A DNA stretch of 64,000 nt from an uncultured Oscillospiraceae bacterium (GTDB lineage: Bacteria > Bacillota > Clostridia > Oscillospirales > Oscillospiraceae): the NCBI GenBank assembly GCA_934615645.1, contig CAKTTR010000001.1, positions 1 to 64,000 of the forward strand, given 5' to 3'. A program made the position numbers and the translations under genes. Position 1 is the first letter of the stretch. The number at the start of each line of letters is the position of its first letter. The notes beneath the pieces are model-generated. The model did no database searches and was not told the origin of the DNA. It saw only the letters and a program-made list of their open reading frames with translations. This document shows positions 1-8,567 of this stretch, piece after piece.

Positions 1-40
1 TTCTTCTCCCCGCCTGTCCTCTTTTTTTCCATTATACCAA

Positions 41-64
41 AAAGCTCGCTGTTACGCGAGCTTT
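41..64 (-). terminator. Hairpin beyond the DUF1275 gene
   Basis: Inverted repeat AAAGCTCGC / GCGAGCTTT with a 6-nt loop. Read on the minus strand it is followed by a short T-run, so it can serve as a second terminator beyond the DUF1275 gene. Read on the plus strand it is followed by TTTCTTT, so it may work in both directions. Confidence 0.5.
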
Positions 65-76
65 CTTTGACAGGCT

Positions 77-116
77 GACGCCGCGGCGGACTGATCTTAC
101 AGTCCGCCGCGGCGTC
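77..116 (-). terminator. Long perfect hairpin after the DUF1275 gene
   Basis: Perfect 16-bp GC-rich stem with an 8-nt loop, 14 bases beyond the DUF1275 stop codon. There is no clean T-run on the minus strand, so its use as an intrinsic terminator is inferred from position and stem strength. The hairpin at 41-64 may act with it. Confidence 0.5.
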
Positions 117-129
117 TTTGTGGTTCTTG

Positions 130-801
130 TTATGCTTCGTTTGCCGGAAGGAACATCATGCCGAAGCTGACAGCCAGCAGGCCGCAGCTTGCCCAGATGG
201 CGCTTTGGCCCAAGGCAAGCGTCAGCGCGCTCCCAGCCGCTGCCCCAGCGGCAAAGAAGACGATCACGCTGAAATAGGTCAGCGCCTTGTGGAGCGTGCC
301 CTTTTCCCGGGTGCGGAAATAGGCGTGCAGCGCTTCCGTCCCGCTGCGCAGGTTGCCGATGCACATGGTGCTGGCGTAGACGTGGCCCCGGACCTTGTGG
401 AATGTCTGCACCTGCAGCGCGCAGACAAAGGAGACCAGGGCGTTGGCCGCCGCGTTCCAGCTCTGCGGCAGAAAGCCGACGCCAAAGAGAATGAGGATCT
501 CCACCAGGATAATGATCTGCCGCCAGTGGATCTTCTCGGCGCATTTATACCGGGCGTGGATGCTCTCGGCCACAAAAATGCCGCAGATAAACGACAAAAT
601 TGGGATCAGATAGCGGACGCAGCCGGAAAGATCACCTTGAAACAGCCGGGTGCTCATCAGGACGATATTGCCCGTCTGCGCATTGGCGAAGACGCCGCCG
701 CGGCAGCAATAGGTGTAAGCGTCCTGCAGGCCGCCGGAGAGAATGATAAAAATTGCCGTGGCAAAGGCGTCCGACATCTGCCGCCGCTGTGTATTTGCCA
801 T
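130..801 (-). CDS. DUF1275 (YoaK-type) membrane protein
   Basis: Integral membrane protein of 223 residues with about six hydrophobic segments. The N-terminal part has the family pattern of GGLQDAYTY followed by FANAQTGNIV and a loop after the second helix. The family is widespread and of unknown biochemical role; transport has been suggested but not shown. The ATG at 801 is chosen because GAGGTG lies just upstream; the frame stays open 22 codons further but without a site. It follows the ABC exporter genes on the same strand, separated by a terminator-like hairpin, so it may be a separate unit or partly read through. Confidence 0.85.
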   Translation of the reverse strand: MANTQRRQMSDAFATAIFIILSGGLQDAYTYCCRGGVFANAQTGNIVLMSTRLFQGDLSGCVRYLIPILSFICGIFVAESIHARYKCAEKIHWRQIIILVEILILFGVGFLPQSWNAAANALVSFVCALQVQTFHKVRGHVYASTMCIGNLRSGTEALHAYFRTREKGTLHKALTYFSVIVFFAAGAAAGSALTLALGQSAIWASCGLLAVSFGMMFLPANEA

Positions 802-829
802 GAAGTGCTCACCTCGCCCGAAAAATTTT

Positions 830-861
830 GGTCTGCCCGGGGCAGTATCCCCGGGCAGACC
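830..861 (-). terminator. Terminator or leader hairpin between the ABC operon and DUF1275 gene
   Basis: Perfect 13-bp inverted repeat (GGTCTGCCCGGGG and its complement) with a 6-nt loop. On the minus strand it is followed by AAAATTTTTC. It lies about 45 bases after the ABC exporter stop and 29 bases before the DUF1275 start, so it may end the first unit or sit in the leader of the second. Confidence 0.6.
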
Positions 862-906
862 AATCATAGCACAAGCCGTCTTGTTTTTCTAGTGCCGATG
901 TGCGCG

Positions 907-2694
907 TCAGGAGGCGTTTTCAAATTGGCTGTTATACAGCGCCGCGTAGAAGCCGCCTTGGCGCATCAGCGATTCGTGGGTGCCGCTCTCGATGACGTCG
1001 CCCGCCTGCATGACCAGGATAAGATCAGCGTTTTTGATCGTCGAGAGCCGGTGGGCGATGACGAAGCTGGTGCGGCCCTTCGTCAATTCGTCCATGGCCT
1101 GCTGGATCAGCAGCTCCGTCCGGGTATCGACGGACGAGGTCGCCTCGTCGAGGATCAGCATCGGTGCATTTTGCAGCATCGCCCGGGCGATGGTCAGCAG
1201 CTGCTTCTGCCCGGCGGAGATGCTCGTGCGCTCGGAGAGAACGGTATCAAAGCCGTCCGGCAGCGTCTTGACGAATTTTTCCAGCCCGCAGGCCCGGCAG
1301 ACCTGCCACAGCTGCGCATCCGTGATGCCGGTCATATTATAGACCAGGTTTTCCCGCACCGTCCCGTCAAAGAGCCAGGTGTCCTGCAGGACCATGCTGA
1401 ACAGGTCGTGGACATTCTCCCGCCGCAGGTCGGTGATGGGGGTGCCGTCGATGGTGATCTGGCCGCCGGTGGCTTCGAAAAAGCGCATCAGCAGATTGAC
1501 CATCGTTGTTTTCCCTGCGCCGGTCGGCCCGACGATGGCGACCTTCTGCCCCGGCTGCACGTCGGCGGAAAAATCGTGGATGACCAGCTTTTCCGGCGTG
1601 TCCGGATAGGCAAAGCGCACGTGGGAGAACTGCACTGCGCCGGTTACCTGGGAGAGGGCGGCGGTCTTGCCGCTCTCGTCGGACAGCTCCTCGCTCTCCA
1701 GGAAGTCAAAGATCCGGTGGGCGGAGGCGGCAGCCGTCTGCATATTTGTCAGGCCCTGGGCGATCTGTGTCAGCGGTGAAGAAAGCAGCCGCACGTAGAG
1801 GATGAAGGAGACGATCACGCCAAAGGCGATGGTCCCGTTCATCGCCAGGATCGACCCGTAGATGCACACGGCCACATAGGAGAGATTGCCGATGATATTC
1901 ATCAGCGGCTGCATCACGCCGGAGAGGAACTGGGAGCGCCAGTTGGCGTCGTAAACGGCGGCGTTGAGCTTGTCAAAGCGCGCGCCCACCTGCGCGGTTG
2001 CCCGGCTGCTGCGAACGACGGCGTGGCCGGTGTACATCTCCTCCACATAGCCGTTCAGCGCGCCCAGGCTCTCCTGCCGGGCTGTAAAATACGGCTGGGA
2101 GCGTTTCATAATGAGAACGAGCAGCAGCAGCCCGCAGAGGGTGATCGCCAGCGCGACCAGGGCCAGCCGCCACTGAGTCACGAACATCATGACAAGGCAG
2201 CCCAGGAATTGGGTCGCCGCGCTGATGATGGTCGGCAGGCTGTTTGTCAGCCCCTGCTGCAGGGTGGAGACATCGTTGGTGATCCGGCTGAGGATATCGC
2301 CCTGGGCGTGGGTGTTGAAGTATTTCTGCGGCACCAGGTTGATCTTGGCCGAGAGGTCGCCCCGCATCCGGTAGGACATCTTCAGCGTCACCGTGGCCAT
2401 GATATAGTGCTGGAAAAAGCCAAATAGCGCGCTGATGACATAGAGAATGGCCAGACCGATGCCAATCTTTGCCACGGCCGCCAGGTCGATACCGGTGGTC
2501 AGGCCGTCTGCCATTAGCGTCGCGATCTTGCCGACCTGGTCCGGTCCGACGATGGTCAGCACAGCGCTCAGCGCTGCCAGGACCAGTGCAAAGATCAAAA
2601 TGCCAATGCTGCTGCGCATATAGGCCGTGATCCGGCCCACGGCAGAGGTCAGGACCTGCCGGTCGGGAAGTTGATATTCTTGCCCTCTTCGCAT
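907..2694 (-). CDS. ABC exporter half-transporter, catalytic-site subunit
   Basis: Fused membrane domain (about residues 30-330) and nucleotide-binding domain (about 355-590), 595 residues. Walker A is GPTGAGKTT, Walker B ILDEATSSVD keeps the catalytic glutamate, and the switch histidine is in AHRLSTI. The signature motif is altered to SAGQ. The partner encoded just upstream has the complementary pattern, as expected of heterodimeric exporters with one working and one degenerate ATP site. The ATG at 2694 follows AAGGAGG; a GTG three codons earlier overlaps that site and is less likely. It begins 13 bases after its partner and is the last gene of a marR-ABC-ABC operon. Drug or lipid export is likely; the substrate is unknown. 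Confidence 0.92.
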   Translation of the reverse strand: MRRGQEYQLPDRQVLTSAVGRITAYMRSSIGILIFALVLAALSAVLTIVGPDQVGKIATLMADGLTTGIDLAAVAKIGIGLAILYVISALFGFFQHYIMATVTLKMSYRMRGDLSAKINLVPQKYFNTHAQGDILSRITNDVSTLQQGLTNSLPTIISAATQFLGCLVMMFVTQWRLALVALAITLCGLLLLVLIMKRSQPYFTARQESLGALNGYVEEMYTGHAVVRSSRATAQVGARFDKLNAAVYDANWRSQFLSGVMQPLMNIIGNLSYVAVCIYGSILAMNGTIAFGVIVSFILYVRLLSSPLTQIAQGLTNMQTAAASAHRIFDFLESEELSDESGKTAALSQVTGAVQFSHVRFAYPDTPEKLVIHDFSADVQPGQKVAIVGPTGAGKTTMVNLLMRFFEATGGQITIDGTPITDLRRENVHDLFSMVLQDTWLFDGTVRENLVYNMTGITDAQLWQVCRACGLEKFVKTLPDGFDTVLSERTSISAGQKQLLTIARAMLQNAPMLILDEATSSVDTRTELLIQQAMDELTKGRTSFVIAHRLSTIKNADLILVMQAGDVIESGTHESLMRQGGFYAALYNSQFENAS

Positions 2695-2707
2695 ATTGCG
2701 CACCTCC

Positions 2708-4465
2708 TTACTGTAATTCCGCCGCGCTGAGCTGGCTCAGGGCGATCTGGCGATAGACCTCACAGCTTTGCAGCAGCGCCTCATGTGTTCCGTCGCCGAC
2801 GATCTCGCCGTGCTCCAGCACAAGAATGCGGTCTGCGTGGCGGATGGTACTGATCCGCTGGGCGACGATGATCTTCGTCGTCTCCGGCAGCGCCTGGGCA
2901 AGGCCTGCCCGCAGGGCTGCGTCCGTCTTATAATCCAGGGCGGAGAAGGCGTCGTCAAAGATCAGGATCTCCGGCTTCCTTGCCAGAGCCCGGGCGATGG
3001 AAAGCCGCTGCTTCTGCCCGCCGGAGAGGTTCCGCCCCTGCTGGGCGACGGGATAGGCTGTGCCCTTGTCCAGGCGGCTGACAAATTCGGACGCCTGGGC
3101 CAACTCCAGCGCCGCCTGCAGGTCGGCGTCCGTATCGCCGCCGGTGCTCTGGCCAAAGAAGACGTTCTCCCGGATGCTGCCGGAGAACAGGGTCGCCCGC
3201 TGGCCGATAAAGGCCAGCTTGTTATACAGCGCGTCGAAGCGATATTCCCGCACGTCGGCGCCGTCCAGCAGGACCTGGCCGTCCGTCGTGTCATAGAACC
3301 GGGGGATGAGATCGACCAGCGTCGTTTTGCCGCTGCCGGTGGCGCCGATGATCGCCAGCGTCTGGCCGCGCTCGACCCGGAAGCTGATATGGGAGAGCTC
3401 GTTTTCCGCTGCGCCGGGGTAGCGGAAGCTGACGTCCCGGAATTCGACGCTGCCCTGCTCCGTCCCCTGGGTCCGCGTACCCTCGGTAATGGTGGCGCGC
3501 CGGTCCAGGACCTCATTGATTCGTTCCGCGGAGACCTGTGCCTGGGGCAGCAGCATAAAGATCATGACCAGCATCATAAAGGACATGACGACGTACGTGG
3601 CATAGGTGCTAAAGACCAGCACATTGCTGAACATCGTCAGCCGCGCCGCCGGGTCGCCGACGGGGATCTGATTGACCAGGGCCGCGCCCAGCCAGTAGAT
3701 GACCAGGGCCAGGCCGTTCATCCCCAGCAGCATCGTCGGCTGGATCAGGGAGAAGAGCTTCTGGTTCTTCATCTGGATCTGCGTCATTTCCTTGCTGGGG
3801 CCGTCGAATTTTTTGTTTTGATAATCCTCCGCGTTGAACGCGTGGACGACGTTGATGCCCGTCAGGTTTTCCCGGGCGACCCGGTTGATCTTATCCGTTA
3901 GCTTCTGCACCAGCCGGAACCGGGGAATGCAGATGCACATGACTGTCAGCACCGTCGCACAGATGACGACGACGAACGCCGCAGTTACCGCGGAGAGCTC
4001 CCAGCTCTTGCCCAGGATCTTGATGACAGCCCAGACCGCCATGATCGGCGACTTGATGAGCATTTGCAGGCCCAGGGCGAGGATCATCTGGATCTGGGTG
4101 ATATCGTTGGTCGTCCGGGTGATCAGGCTGGGGATGGAGAGTGACTGCATCTCCTCTGTGCCCAGGTCCATGACATGGTGGAACAGCTTCGCCCGGACGG
4201 TAAAACTGAAGCCCGAAGCCGTGCGGGCGGCCAGAAAGCCGCAGGCGATGGCCAGCAGCGCGCTTGCCAGGGTGCAGCCCAGCATACGAAGGCCGACGGC
4301 TGTGATATCCGCCGTCGTGGAACCGGCCGTCTTGATGAGCTTCGTCAGCTCCGTCATATAATCCGGCAGCTTCAGGTCAAAGTAGACCTGGCCTGCCACC
4401 AGCAGCAGGCAGGCCAGGGCCATCAGCCGCTCCTGTCTGCGCATGTTTTTTAAAAGTTTCAGCAT
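2708..4465 (-). CDS. ABC exporter half-transporter, degenerate-site subunit
   Basis: 585-residue membrane plus ATPase fusion with about six membrane helices in the first 320 residues. Walker A is GATGSGKTT and the signature LSGGQ is intact, but the catalytic glutamate after Walker B is aspartate (IFDDAFSALD) and the switch histidine is glutamine (VAQRISTI). This is the degenerate half of a heterodimeric exporter; its intact signature completes the working site with the downstream subunit. It is preceded 21 bases upstream by a MarR regulator, whose control of the pair is inferred from the shared operon. Confidence 0.92.
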   Translation of the reverse strand: MLKLLKNMRRQERLMALACLLLVAGQVYFDLKLPDYMTELTKLIKTAGSTTADITAVGLRMLGCTLASALLAIACGFLAARTASGFSFTVRAKLFHHVMDLGTEEMQSLSIPSLITRTTNDITQIQMILALGLQMLIKSPIMAVWAVIKILGKSWELSAVTAAFVVVICATVLTVMCICIPRFRLVQKLTDKINRVARENLTGINVVHAFNAEDYQNKKFDGPSKEMTQIQMKNQKLFSLIQPTMLLGMNGLALVIYWLGAALVNQIPVGDPAARLTMFSNVLVFSTYATYVVMSFMMLVMIFMLLPQAQVSAERINEVLDRRATITEGTRTQGTEQGSVEFRDVSFRYPGAAENELSHISFRVERGQTLAIIGATGSGKTTLVDLIPRFYDTTDGQVLLDGADVREYRFDALYNKLAFIGQRATLFSGSIRENVFFGQSTGGDTDADLQAALELAQASEFVSRLDKGTAYPVAQQGRNLSGGQKQRLSIARALARKPEILIFDDAFSALDYKTDAALRAGLAQALPETTKIIVAQRISTIRHADRILVLEHGEIVGDGTHEALLQSCEVYRQIALSQLSAAELQ

Positions 4466-4486
4466 AGTACCCTCCTCGTTGCTTTC

Positions 4487-4942
4487 TCAGATGCCGCTTG
4501 CCCGGATCGCGTCAAGATTGGCGGAAAATGCGGCGATGCATTTGTGAAATTGTGCGAGCTCTTCGCCGCTGAGGCCGTCTGTCAGCCGGGCGGCAAAGGC
4601 TTGCTGCAGCGCCCGGCCCCGGGCGATGAGCGGCGCGGCCTGGTCCGTGCAGACCAGGCGCGTCTTGCGCCGGTCGCCGGGCACGTCCTGCCGTGCCAGC
4701 AGGCCCAGACTAACGAGCCGGTCCACATGGACCGAGACGATCCCCGGCTTCACGCCCCGGCACTGGCAAATATCCCTGGCGGTATTATACGCAGGATTGT
4801 TGGCCAAAAACAGCAGAATATCCACAGCCAGCGGCGGCAGCCCTGTCTCCAGGCACAGGGGCTGCAGGACTCGGTAATAGGCCTCTGCAAATTTGTTTGC
4901 ATTGCGCAGCATCGTCGCTGCGACAAAATTCGGTTCCAGCAT
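4487..4942 (-). CDS. MarR-family transcriptional regulator
   Basis: 151-residue winged-helix protein. The central part (PPLAVDILLFLANNP, then DICQCRGVKPGIVSVHVDRL and a wing containing DRRKTRLV) is the MarR DNA-binding fold. The ATG at 4942 is chosen because AGAAAGG lies about nine bases upstream; the ATG at 4951 is too close to it. It is the first gene of an operon with the two exporter subunits, the usual arrangement in which MarR represses its own operon until a ligand binds. The ligand is unknown. Confidence 0.88.
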   Translation of the reverse strand: MLEPNFVAATMLRNANKFAEAYYRVLQPLCLETGLPPLAVDILLFLANNPAYNTARDICQCRGVKPGIVSVHVDRLVSLGLLARQDVPGDRRKTRLVCTDQAAPLIARGRALQQAFAARLTDGLSGEELAQFHKCIAAFSANLDAIRASGI

Positions 4943-4988
4943 AGGCGTCATCCTTTCTGATGGATATTTCAATATTAGACTATCTGGT

Positions 4989-5019
4989 ATTATACTATCC
5001 GCGCCGCAAATTGCATGAA
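4989..5019 (-). promoter_or_regulatory. Possible promoter of the marR-ABC operon
   Basis: A perfect TATAAT on the minus strand at 4989-4994, about 47 bases before the marR start. The best -35 is TTCATG at 5014-5019 with a long 19-bp spacer, so the -35 assignment is weak. The AT-rich tract between the -10 and the gene could hold a MarR operator, but no clean palindrome is visible. Confidence 0.4.
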
Positions 5020-5048
5020 CGATTTGTAAACATCCCGAAAAAAGAAAA

Positions 5049-5082
5049 CCCCACAGCAAGCGGTATTCCGCTTGCTGTGGGG
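5049..5082 (-). terminator. Terminator of trmL-pgk-tpiA
   Basis: Perfect 15-bp stem (CCCCACAGCAAGCGG) with a 4-nt loop, followed on the minus strand by TTTTCTTTTTT. It starts 14 bases after the tpiA stop codon. A T-rich tract on the other side could allow weak plus-strand function as well. Confidence 0.92.
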
Positions 5083-5096
5083 TTGAAAGTTTTTTC

Positions 5097-5873
5097 TTAC
5101 AGCGTGGGCTGGTTGGCTGCTTCGATGATCTTGACGAATTTCTCCGGCACCAGGGAGGCGCCGCCAATCAGGCCGCCGTCAATATCCGGCTGGGCCAGGA
5201 GCTCGAAGGCGTTGCGCTCATTCATGGAGCCGCCGTAGAGGATGGAGATGGCCCGGGCGTTTTTCGAGCCGTACAGCTTCCGGATCGCGGTGCGGATGCT
5301 CTCGCAGACCTCTTCCGCCTGCTCCGGGGTCGCCGTCTTGCCGGTGCCGATGGCCCAGATGGGCTCATAGGCGATGACGACCTTGCGGATCTTCTCCTCC
5401 GGCACGCCCAGCAGGCCGGACTTGATCTGCATCGTGATCCACTCCGTCGTGATGCCAGATTCCCGCTGCTCCAGGCTCTCGCCGCAGCACAGGATGGGGA
5501 TCAGGCCCGCTTCCAGGATGGCCAGGACCTTCTTGTTGATTTCCTGATCCGTCTCGCCCATGGCGCGGCGCTCAGAATGGCCGACGATGACGTATTTACA
5601 GCCTACGTCGACCAGCATCCCGGTCGAGATCTCGCCGGTGTAGGCGCCGCTGACGTTGGCGTTGCAGTTTTCTGCGCCGATGCCAACCCGGGTCTCCCGC
5701 ATGGCCCGCACAGCCGCCGGAATACAGACCGCCGGGACGCACAGCGCCATATCGCACCACCGGCCCTTGGGCAGGATGCTCTTAAATTCTGTCATAAACG
5801 CCTTGGTTTCCGAAGGGGTCTTGTTCATTTTCCAGTTCCCGGCGATGAGGGTCTTGCGATATTTTCTGTTCAT
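5097..5873 (-). CDS. tpiA: Triosephosphate isomerase
   Basis: Interconverts dihydroxyacetone phosphate and glyceraldehyde 3-phosphate in cytosolic glycolysis. The 258 residues are full length for the TIM barrel. Visible active-site residues are Lys15 in GNWKMN, His99 in VGHSERR and Glu170 in AYEPIWAIGTG, with the C-terminal phosphate-binding GGLIGGAS. GAGAAGG precedes the ATG. It is the last gene of a trmL-pgk-tpiA operon, 39 bases after pgk, and is followed by a strong terminator. The gap-dehydrogenase, mutase and enolase genes that often accompany these are not in the window. Confidence 0.97.
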   Translation of the reverse strand: MNRKYRKTLIAGNWKMNKTPSETKAFMTEFKSILPKGRWCDMALCVPAVCIPAAVRAMRETRVGIGAENCNANVSGAYTGEISTGMLVDVGCKYVIVGHSERRAMGETDQEINKKVLAILEAGLIPILCCGESLEQRESGITTEWITMQIKSGLLGVPEEKIRKVVIAYEPIWAIGTGKTATPEQAEEVCESIRTAIRKLYGSKNARAISILYGGSMNERNAFELLAQPDIDGGLIGGASLVPEKFVKIIEAANQPTL

Positions 5874-5912
5874 AGTATCCTTCTCCTACTTTATCTAAGG
5901 TTGCTTCCTGTA

Positions 5913-7112
5913 TCAGCGGTCTGCCAGGCAGGCGATGCCGGGTAGCTCGCGGCCTTCCAAAAATTCCAGGCTGGCGCCGCCGCCGGTGGAAATATGCGTG
6001 ATCCGATCGGCAAAGCCGAGCTGCTCGCAGGCGGCTGCCGAGTCGCCGCCGCCGACGATGGTCGTTGCAGCGGAATCTGCCATAGCCTGGGCCACGGCGA
6101 TGGTACCCTTGGCCAGTGTCGGATTTTCAAAGACGCCCATGGGTCCGTTCCAGACGACCGTCTTGGCATTCCGGACTGCCTGGGCAAACAGGGCCTGAGA
6201 GGCTTCGCCGATGTCCAGCCCTTCCATATCCGCGGGGATTTGATCACAGGGGACGGTTTTCGTCTCGATGGCCGCGTCAATGGGATGCGGGAAACCGGCG
6301 GCGACAACGGTATCTACCGGCAGCAGGAGCTGCACGCCCTTCTGGGCGGCCTTTTCCAGCATCTGCTTGCAGTAGTCGACTTTTTCCGCGTCAAACAGGG
6401 AGTTGCCGATGGCGTGCCCCTGGGCGGCGATGAACGTATAGGCCATACCGCCACCGATGATGAGCGTATCGACCTTTTCCAGCAGATTGCTGATGACATT
6501 CAGCTTGTCCGAGACCTTTGCGCCGCCGAGGATCGCGACAAAGGGGCGCTCCGGGTCGGCCAGGGCCTTGCCCATGATGCTGATCTCTTTTTCAATGAGG
6601 AAGCCGCAGACCGCGGGCAGATAGTCCGCAACGCCTGCCGTGGAGGCATGGGCCCGGTGGGCAGAGCCGAAGGCGTCGTTGACAAACAGGTCTGCCAGGG
6701 AGGCCAGCTCCTTGCTCAGGGCCGGGTCATTCTTCGTCTCGCCGGGCATAAAGCGGGTGTTCTCCAGCAGCATGACTTCGCCATCTTGCAGGCTGGCAGC
6801 CAGGGCCTTCGCATCGGGCCCGACGACGTCCTTCGCCATCTTGACCGGCTGCCCCAGCAGCTCGGACAGCCGCTTTGCCACGACTTCCAGGCTCAGCTCC
6901 GGTTTAAACTCCCCCTTGGGCTTGCCCATATGGGAGCAGAGGATGACCTTTGCGCCATGGTCGATCAGATACTGGATCGTCGGCAGAGCGGCAACGATCC
7001 GCTTATCGCTGGTGATCTCGCCCGCCTTCAGCGGCACGTTAAAATCGCAGCGGCACAGCACGCGCTTGCCCTGCAGCGCAACGTCTTTTACGGATTTCTT
7101 GTTGTAATTCAT
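5913..7112 (-). CDS. pgk: Phosphoglycerate kinase
   Basis: Transfers phosphate from 1,3-bisphosphoglycerate to ADP in glycolysis. The 399-residue length is normal. The N-terminal domain shows [16 protein letters not shown] and ENTRFMPGE (substrate-binding arginines), and the C-terminal domain shows the nucleotide-binding [10 protein letters not shown] and VGGGDSAAA with the closing [13 protein letters not shown]. The ATG at 7112 has AGGAGGT about seven bases upstream; the frame extends 36 codons further without support. It sits between trmL and tpiA in one operon. Confidence 0.97.
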   Translation of the reverse strand: MNYNKKSVKDVALQGKRVLCRCDFNVPLKAGEITSDKRIVAALPTIQYLIDHGAKVILCSHMGKPKGEFKPELSLEVVAKRLSELLGQPVKMAKDVVGPDAKALAASLQDGEVMLLENTRFMPGETKNDPALSKELASLADLFVNDAFGSAHRAHASTAGVADYLPAVCGFLIEKEISIMGKALADPERPFVAILGGAKVSDKLNVISNLLEKVDTLIIGGGMAYTFIAAQGHAIGNSLFDAEKVDYCKQMLEKAAQKGVQLLLPVDTVVAAGFPHPIDAAIETKTVPCDQIPADMEGLDIGEASQALFAQAVRNAKTVVWNGPMGVFENPTLAKGTIAVAQAMADSAATTIVGGGDSAAACEQLGFADRITHISTGGGASLEFLEGRELPGIACLADR

Positions 7113-7155
7113 ATACCGTACCTCCTGATAAACCGGGCATACCCCGGGAAATTGC

Positions 7156-7641
7156 TTATTCTGCCGCCATCTTCCCCGCCGCGGAAAGGCCGGGGTAGTC
7201 CAGCTGCCGCAGTGCTTCAAAGACGGTGATGGCTACGGAGTTGGAGAGATTCAGGCTGCGCGCCTCTGCCCGCATGGGAATGCGAAGGCACTGGGCGGCG
7301 TGGGCCTCCAGAAACGGCTCGGGGAGACCTTTTGTCTCCTTGCCGAAGAAGAGATAGCAGCCATCGTGGAATGTGGCCTCGGTATAGGCCCGGGGCGCTT
7401 TCGTCGAAAGGCACCACAGTTCGCCGACCTCGTTCTTGCGGAAAAAGTCCGCCAGATCATCATAGACCCGGACGTCTACCAGCCACCAGTAATCCAGCCC
7501 GGCGCGCTTGACGGCTTTGTCAGAAATGTCAAAGCCCAGGGGGCGGATGAGGTGCAGGACGCAGCCGGTGGCGGCGCAGGTGCGGGCGATATTCCCTGTG
7601 TTTGCCGGGATCTCCGGCTCGACCAATACAATGTGCAGCAT
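7156..7641 (-). CDS. trmL: tRNA (cytidine/uridine-34-2'-O)-methyltransferase TrmL
   Basis: 161-residue SPOUT-fold methyltransferase that uses S-adenosylmethionine to methylate the ribose of the wobble base in leucine tRNAs. Family features are the N-terminal [17 protein letters not shown], the RPLGF and KRAGLDYW segments, and the knot region with [10 protein letters not shown] and [10 protein letters not shown]. It is the first gene of the trmL-pgk-tpiA operon. The pairing of a tRNA modification gene with glycolytic genes is probably transcriptional convenience. Confidence 0.93.
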   Translation of the reverse strand: MLHIVLVEPEIPANTGNIARTCAATGCVLHLIRPLGFDISDKAVKRAGLDYWWLVDVRVYDDLADFFRKNEVGELWCLSTKAPRAYTEATFHDGCYLFFGKETKGLPEPFLEAHAAQCLRIPMRAEARSLNLSNSVAITVFEALRQLDYPGLSAAGKMAAE

Positions 7642-7715
7642 GTTCTCTCCCTGCGCGGGTCCCGCGCGTTGCTTTTGCGCCCGGCCTTGCGCCGGGAAAA
7701 AGCTTCAATGCAGTT

Positions 7716-7744
7716 ATTCTAAGACAAATCGGTGGAAAATTCAA
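7716..7744 (-). promoter_or_regulatory. Promoter of trmL-pgk-tpiA
   Basis: Minus-strand TTGAAT, 17-bp spacer, TAGAAT, about 75 bases before trmL. The resulting leader contains two GC-rich hairpins (around 7652-7666 and 7679-7696) of unknown role. Confidence 0.75.
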
Positions 7745-7866
7745 CTGGTTTTTCGCGAATCAGAATGATTTTTTGAACTTTTTTTAGCTGGGATAGACCA
7801 AACCTACGCTGCTTTGTTTTGTACAAAGTACTTGCAGCGCCGTTTTAATGCCAGTCTGGCGTTTCC

Positions 7867-7913
7867 GAAAAAACCGCCGCTGCAGCGCACGAAATGAGCG
7901 ATGCAGACGGCGG
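7867..7913 (-). terminator. Terminator after the aminotransferase-HAD operon
   Basis: Imperfect hairpin with a CCGCCG / CGGCGG base and an inner TGCA pairing, followed on the minus strand by TTTTTT. It starts 13 bases after the HAD gene stop. The remaining bases between it and the trmL promoter (7745-7866) hold no gene that I can see. Confidence 0.8.
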
Positions 7914-7925
7914 GGAGGTGGACGC

Positions 7926-8567
7926 TCAAACGGGCAGGCAGCGGGCCGTCAGCGCCGGGAGCGCCGGGAGGGCTGGAATGCGTAGCGCCGCGTCTGGCAC
8001 GGCACCGAAGCCGTAGGCTGCGTGGACAAAGGGGATTCCGGCCCCTGCGGCTGCCGCCTGGTCACCGGCGGTATCGCCCAGGTACAGAGCGCGGTCGATC
8101 TCATTCCGGCGGAGCAAAAGCTTGATATTTTCCGCTTTCGTCAGCCCGGTCCGGCCGGGGTTTTCCGTGTCGCAGACGGCGGGGCCCAGGCCGGTGTGCT
8201 GCAAAAAGGTTTCAATATAGCCCAGGCCGCAGTTGCTGCAGATCATGAGCGAGAGCCCCTGGGCACGCAGCACGTCAAACGTCTGGTGCAGCTGGGGATA
8301 GAGGGTTGGCGGGTGGCGCAGCAGATAGGCATTTTCGCCGTGCAGGTATTGCAGGTAGGCGTCGAACCATGCATCCAGCGGCCGCTCCGGCAAAATGGAC
8401 CGGGCCAGCTCCCGCACCCCCTGCCCCATCCAGGACTGCATCTGGGCGGCGGTGATCCGGCGGCAGCCGGGCAGCTCCTGCTGCCGCACCTCGTTCCAGT
8501 AATCCGTCAGCGGGGCGACGGCATCCCAGAGGGTGCCGTCCAGGTCGAAAACAACGGCCCGCTTCAT
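7926..8567 (-). CDS. HAD-superfamily phosphatase
   Basis: 213-residue HAD hydrolase of the phosphoglycolate phosphatase/beta-phosphoglucomutase type. Motif I is DLDGTLWD at residues 8-15, motif II lies in ICSNCGLGY, the motif III lysine is in LTKAENIK, and motif IV is LGDTAGD. A helical cap domain lies between motifs I and II. The start ATG overlaps the stop of the upstream aminotransferase by four bases, so translation is probably coupled. The substrate cannot be read from the sequence. Confidence 0.88.
   Translation of the reverse strand: MKRAVVFDLDGTLWDAVAPLTDYWNEVRQQELPGCRRITAAQMQSWMGQGVRELARSILPERPLDAWFDAYLQYLHGENAYLLRHPPTLYPQLHQTFDVLRAQGLSLMICSNCGLGYIETFLQHTGLGPAVCDTENPGRTGLTKAENIKLLLRRNEIDRALYLGDTAGDQAAAAGAGIPFVHAAYGFGAVPDAALRIPALPALPALTARCLPV

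Noticed and set aside
118..1779. Long plus-strand frame opposite the DUF1275 and ABC genes.
   Set aside because: Shadow of real minus-strand genes; no recognisable domain and no ribosome site.
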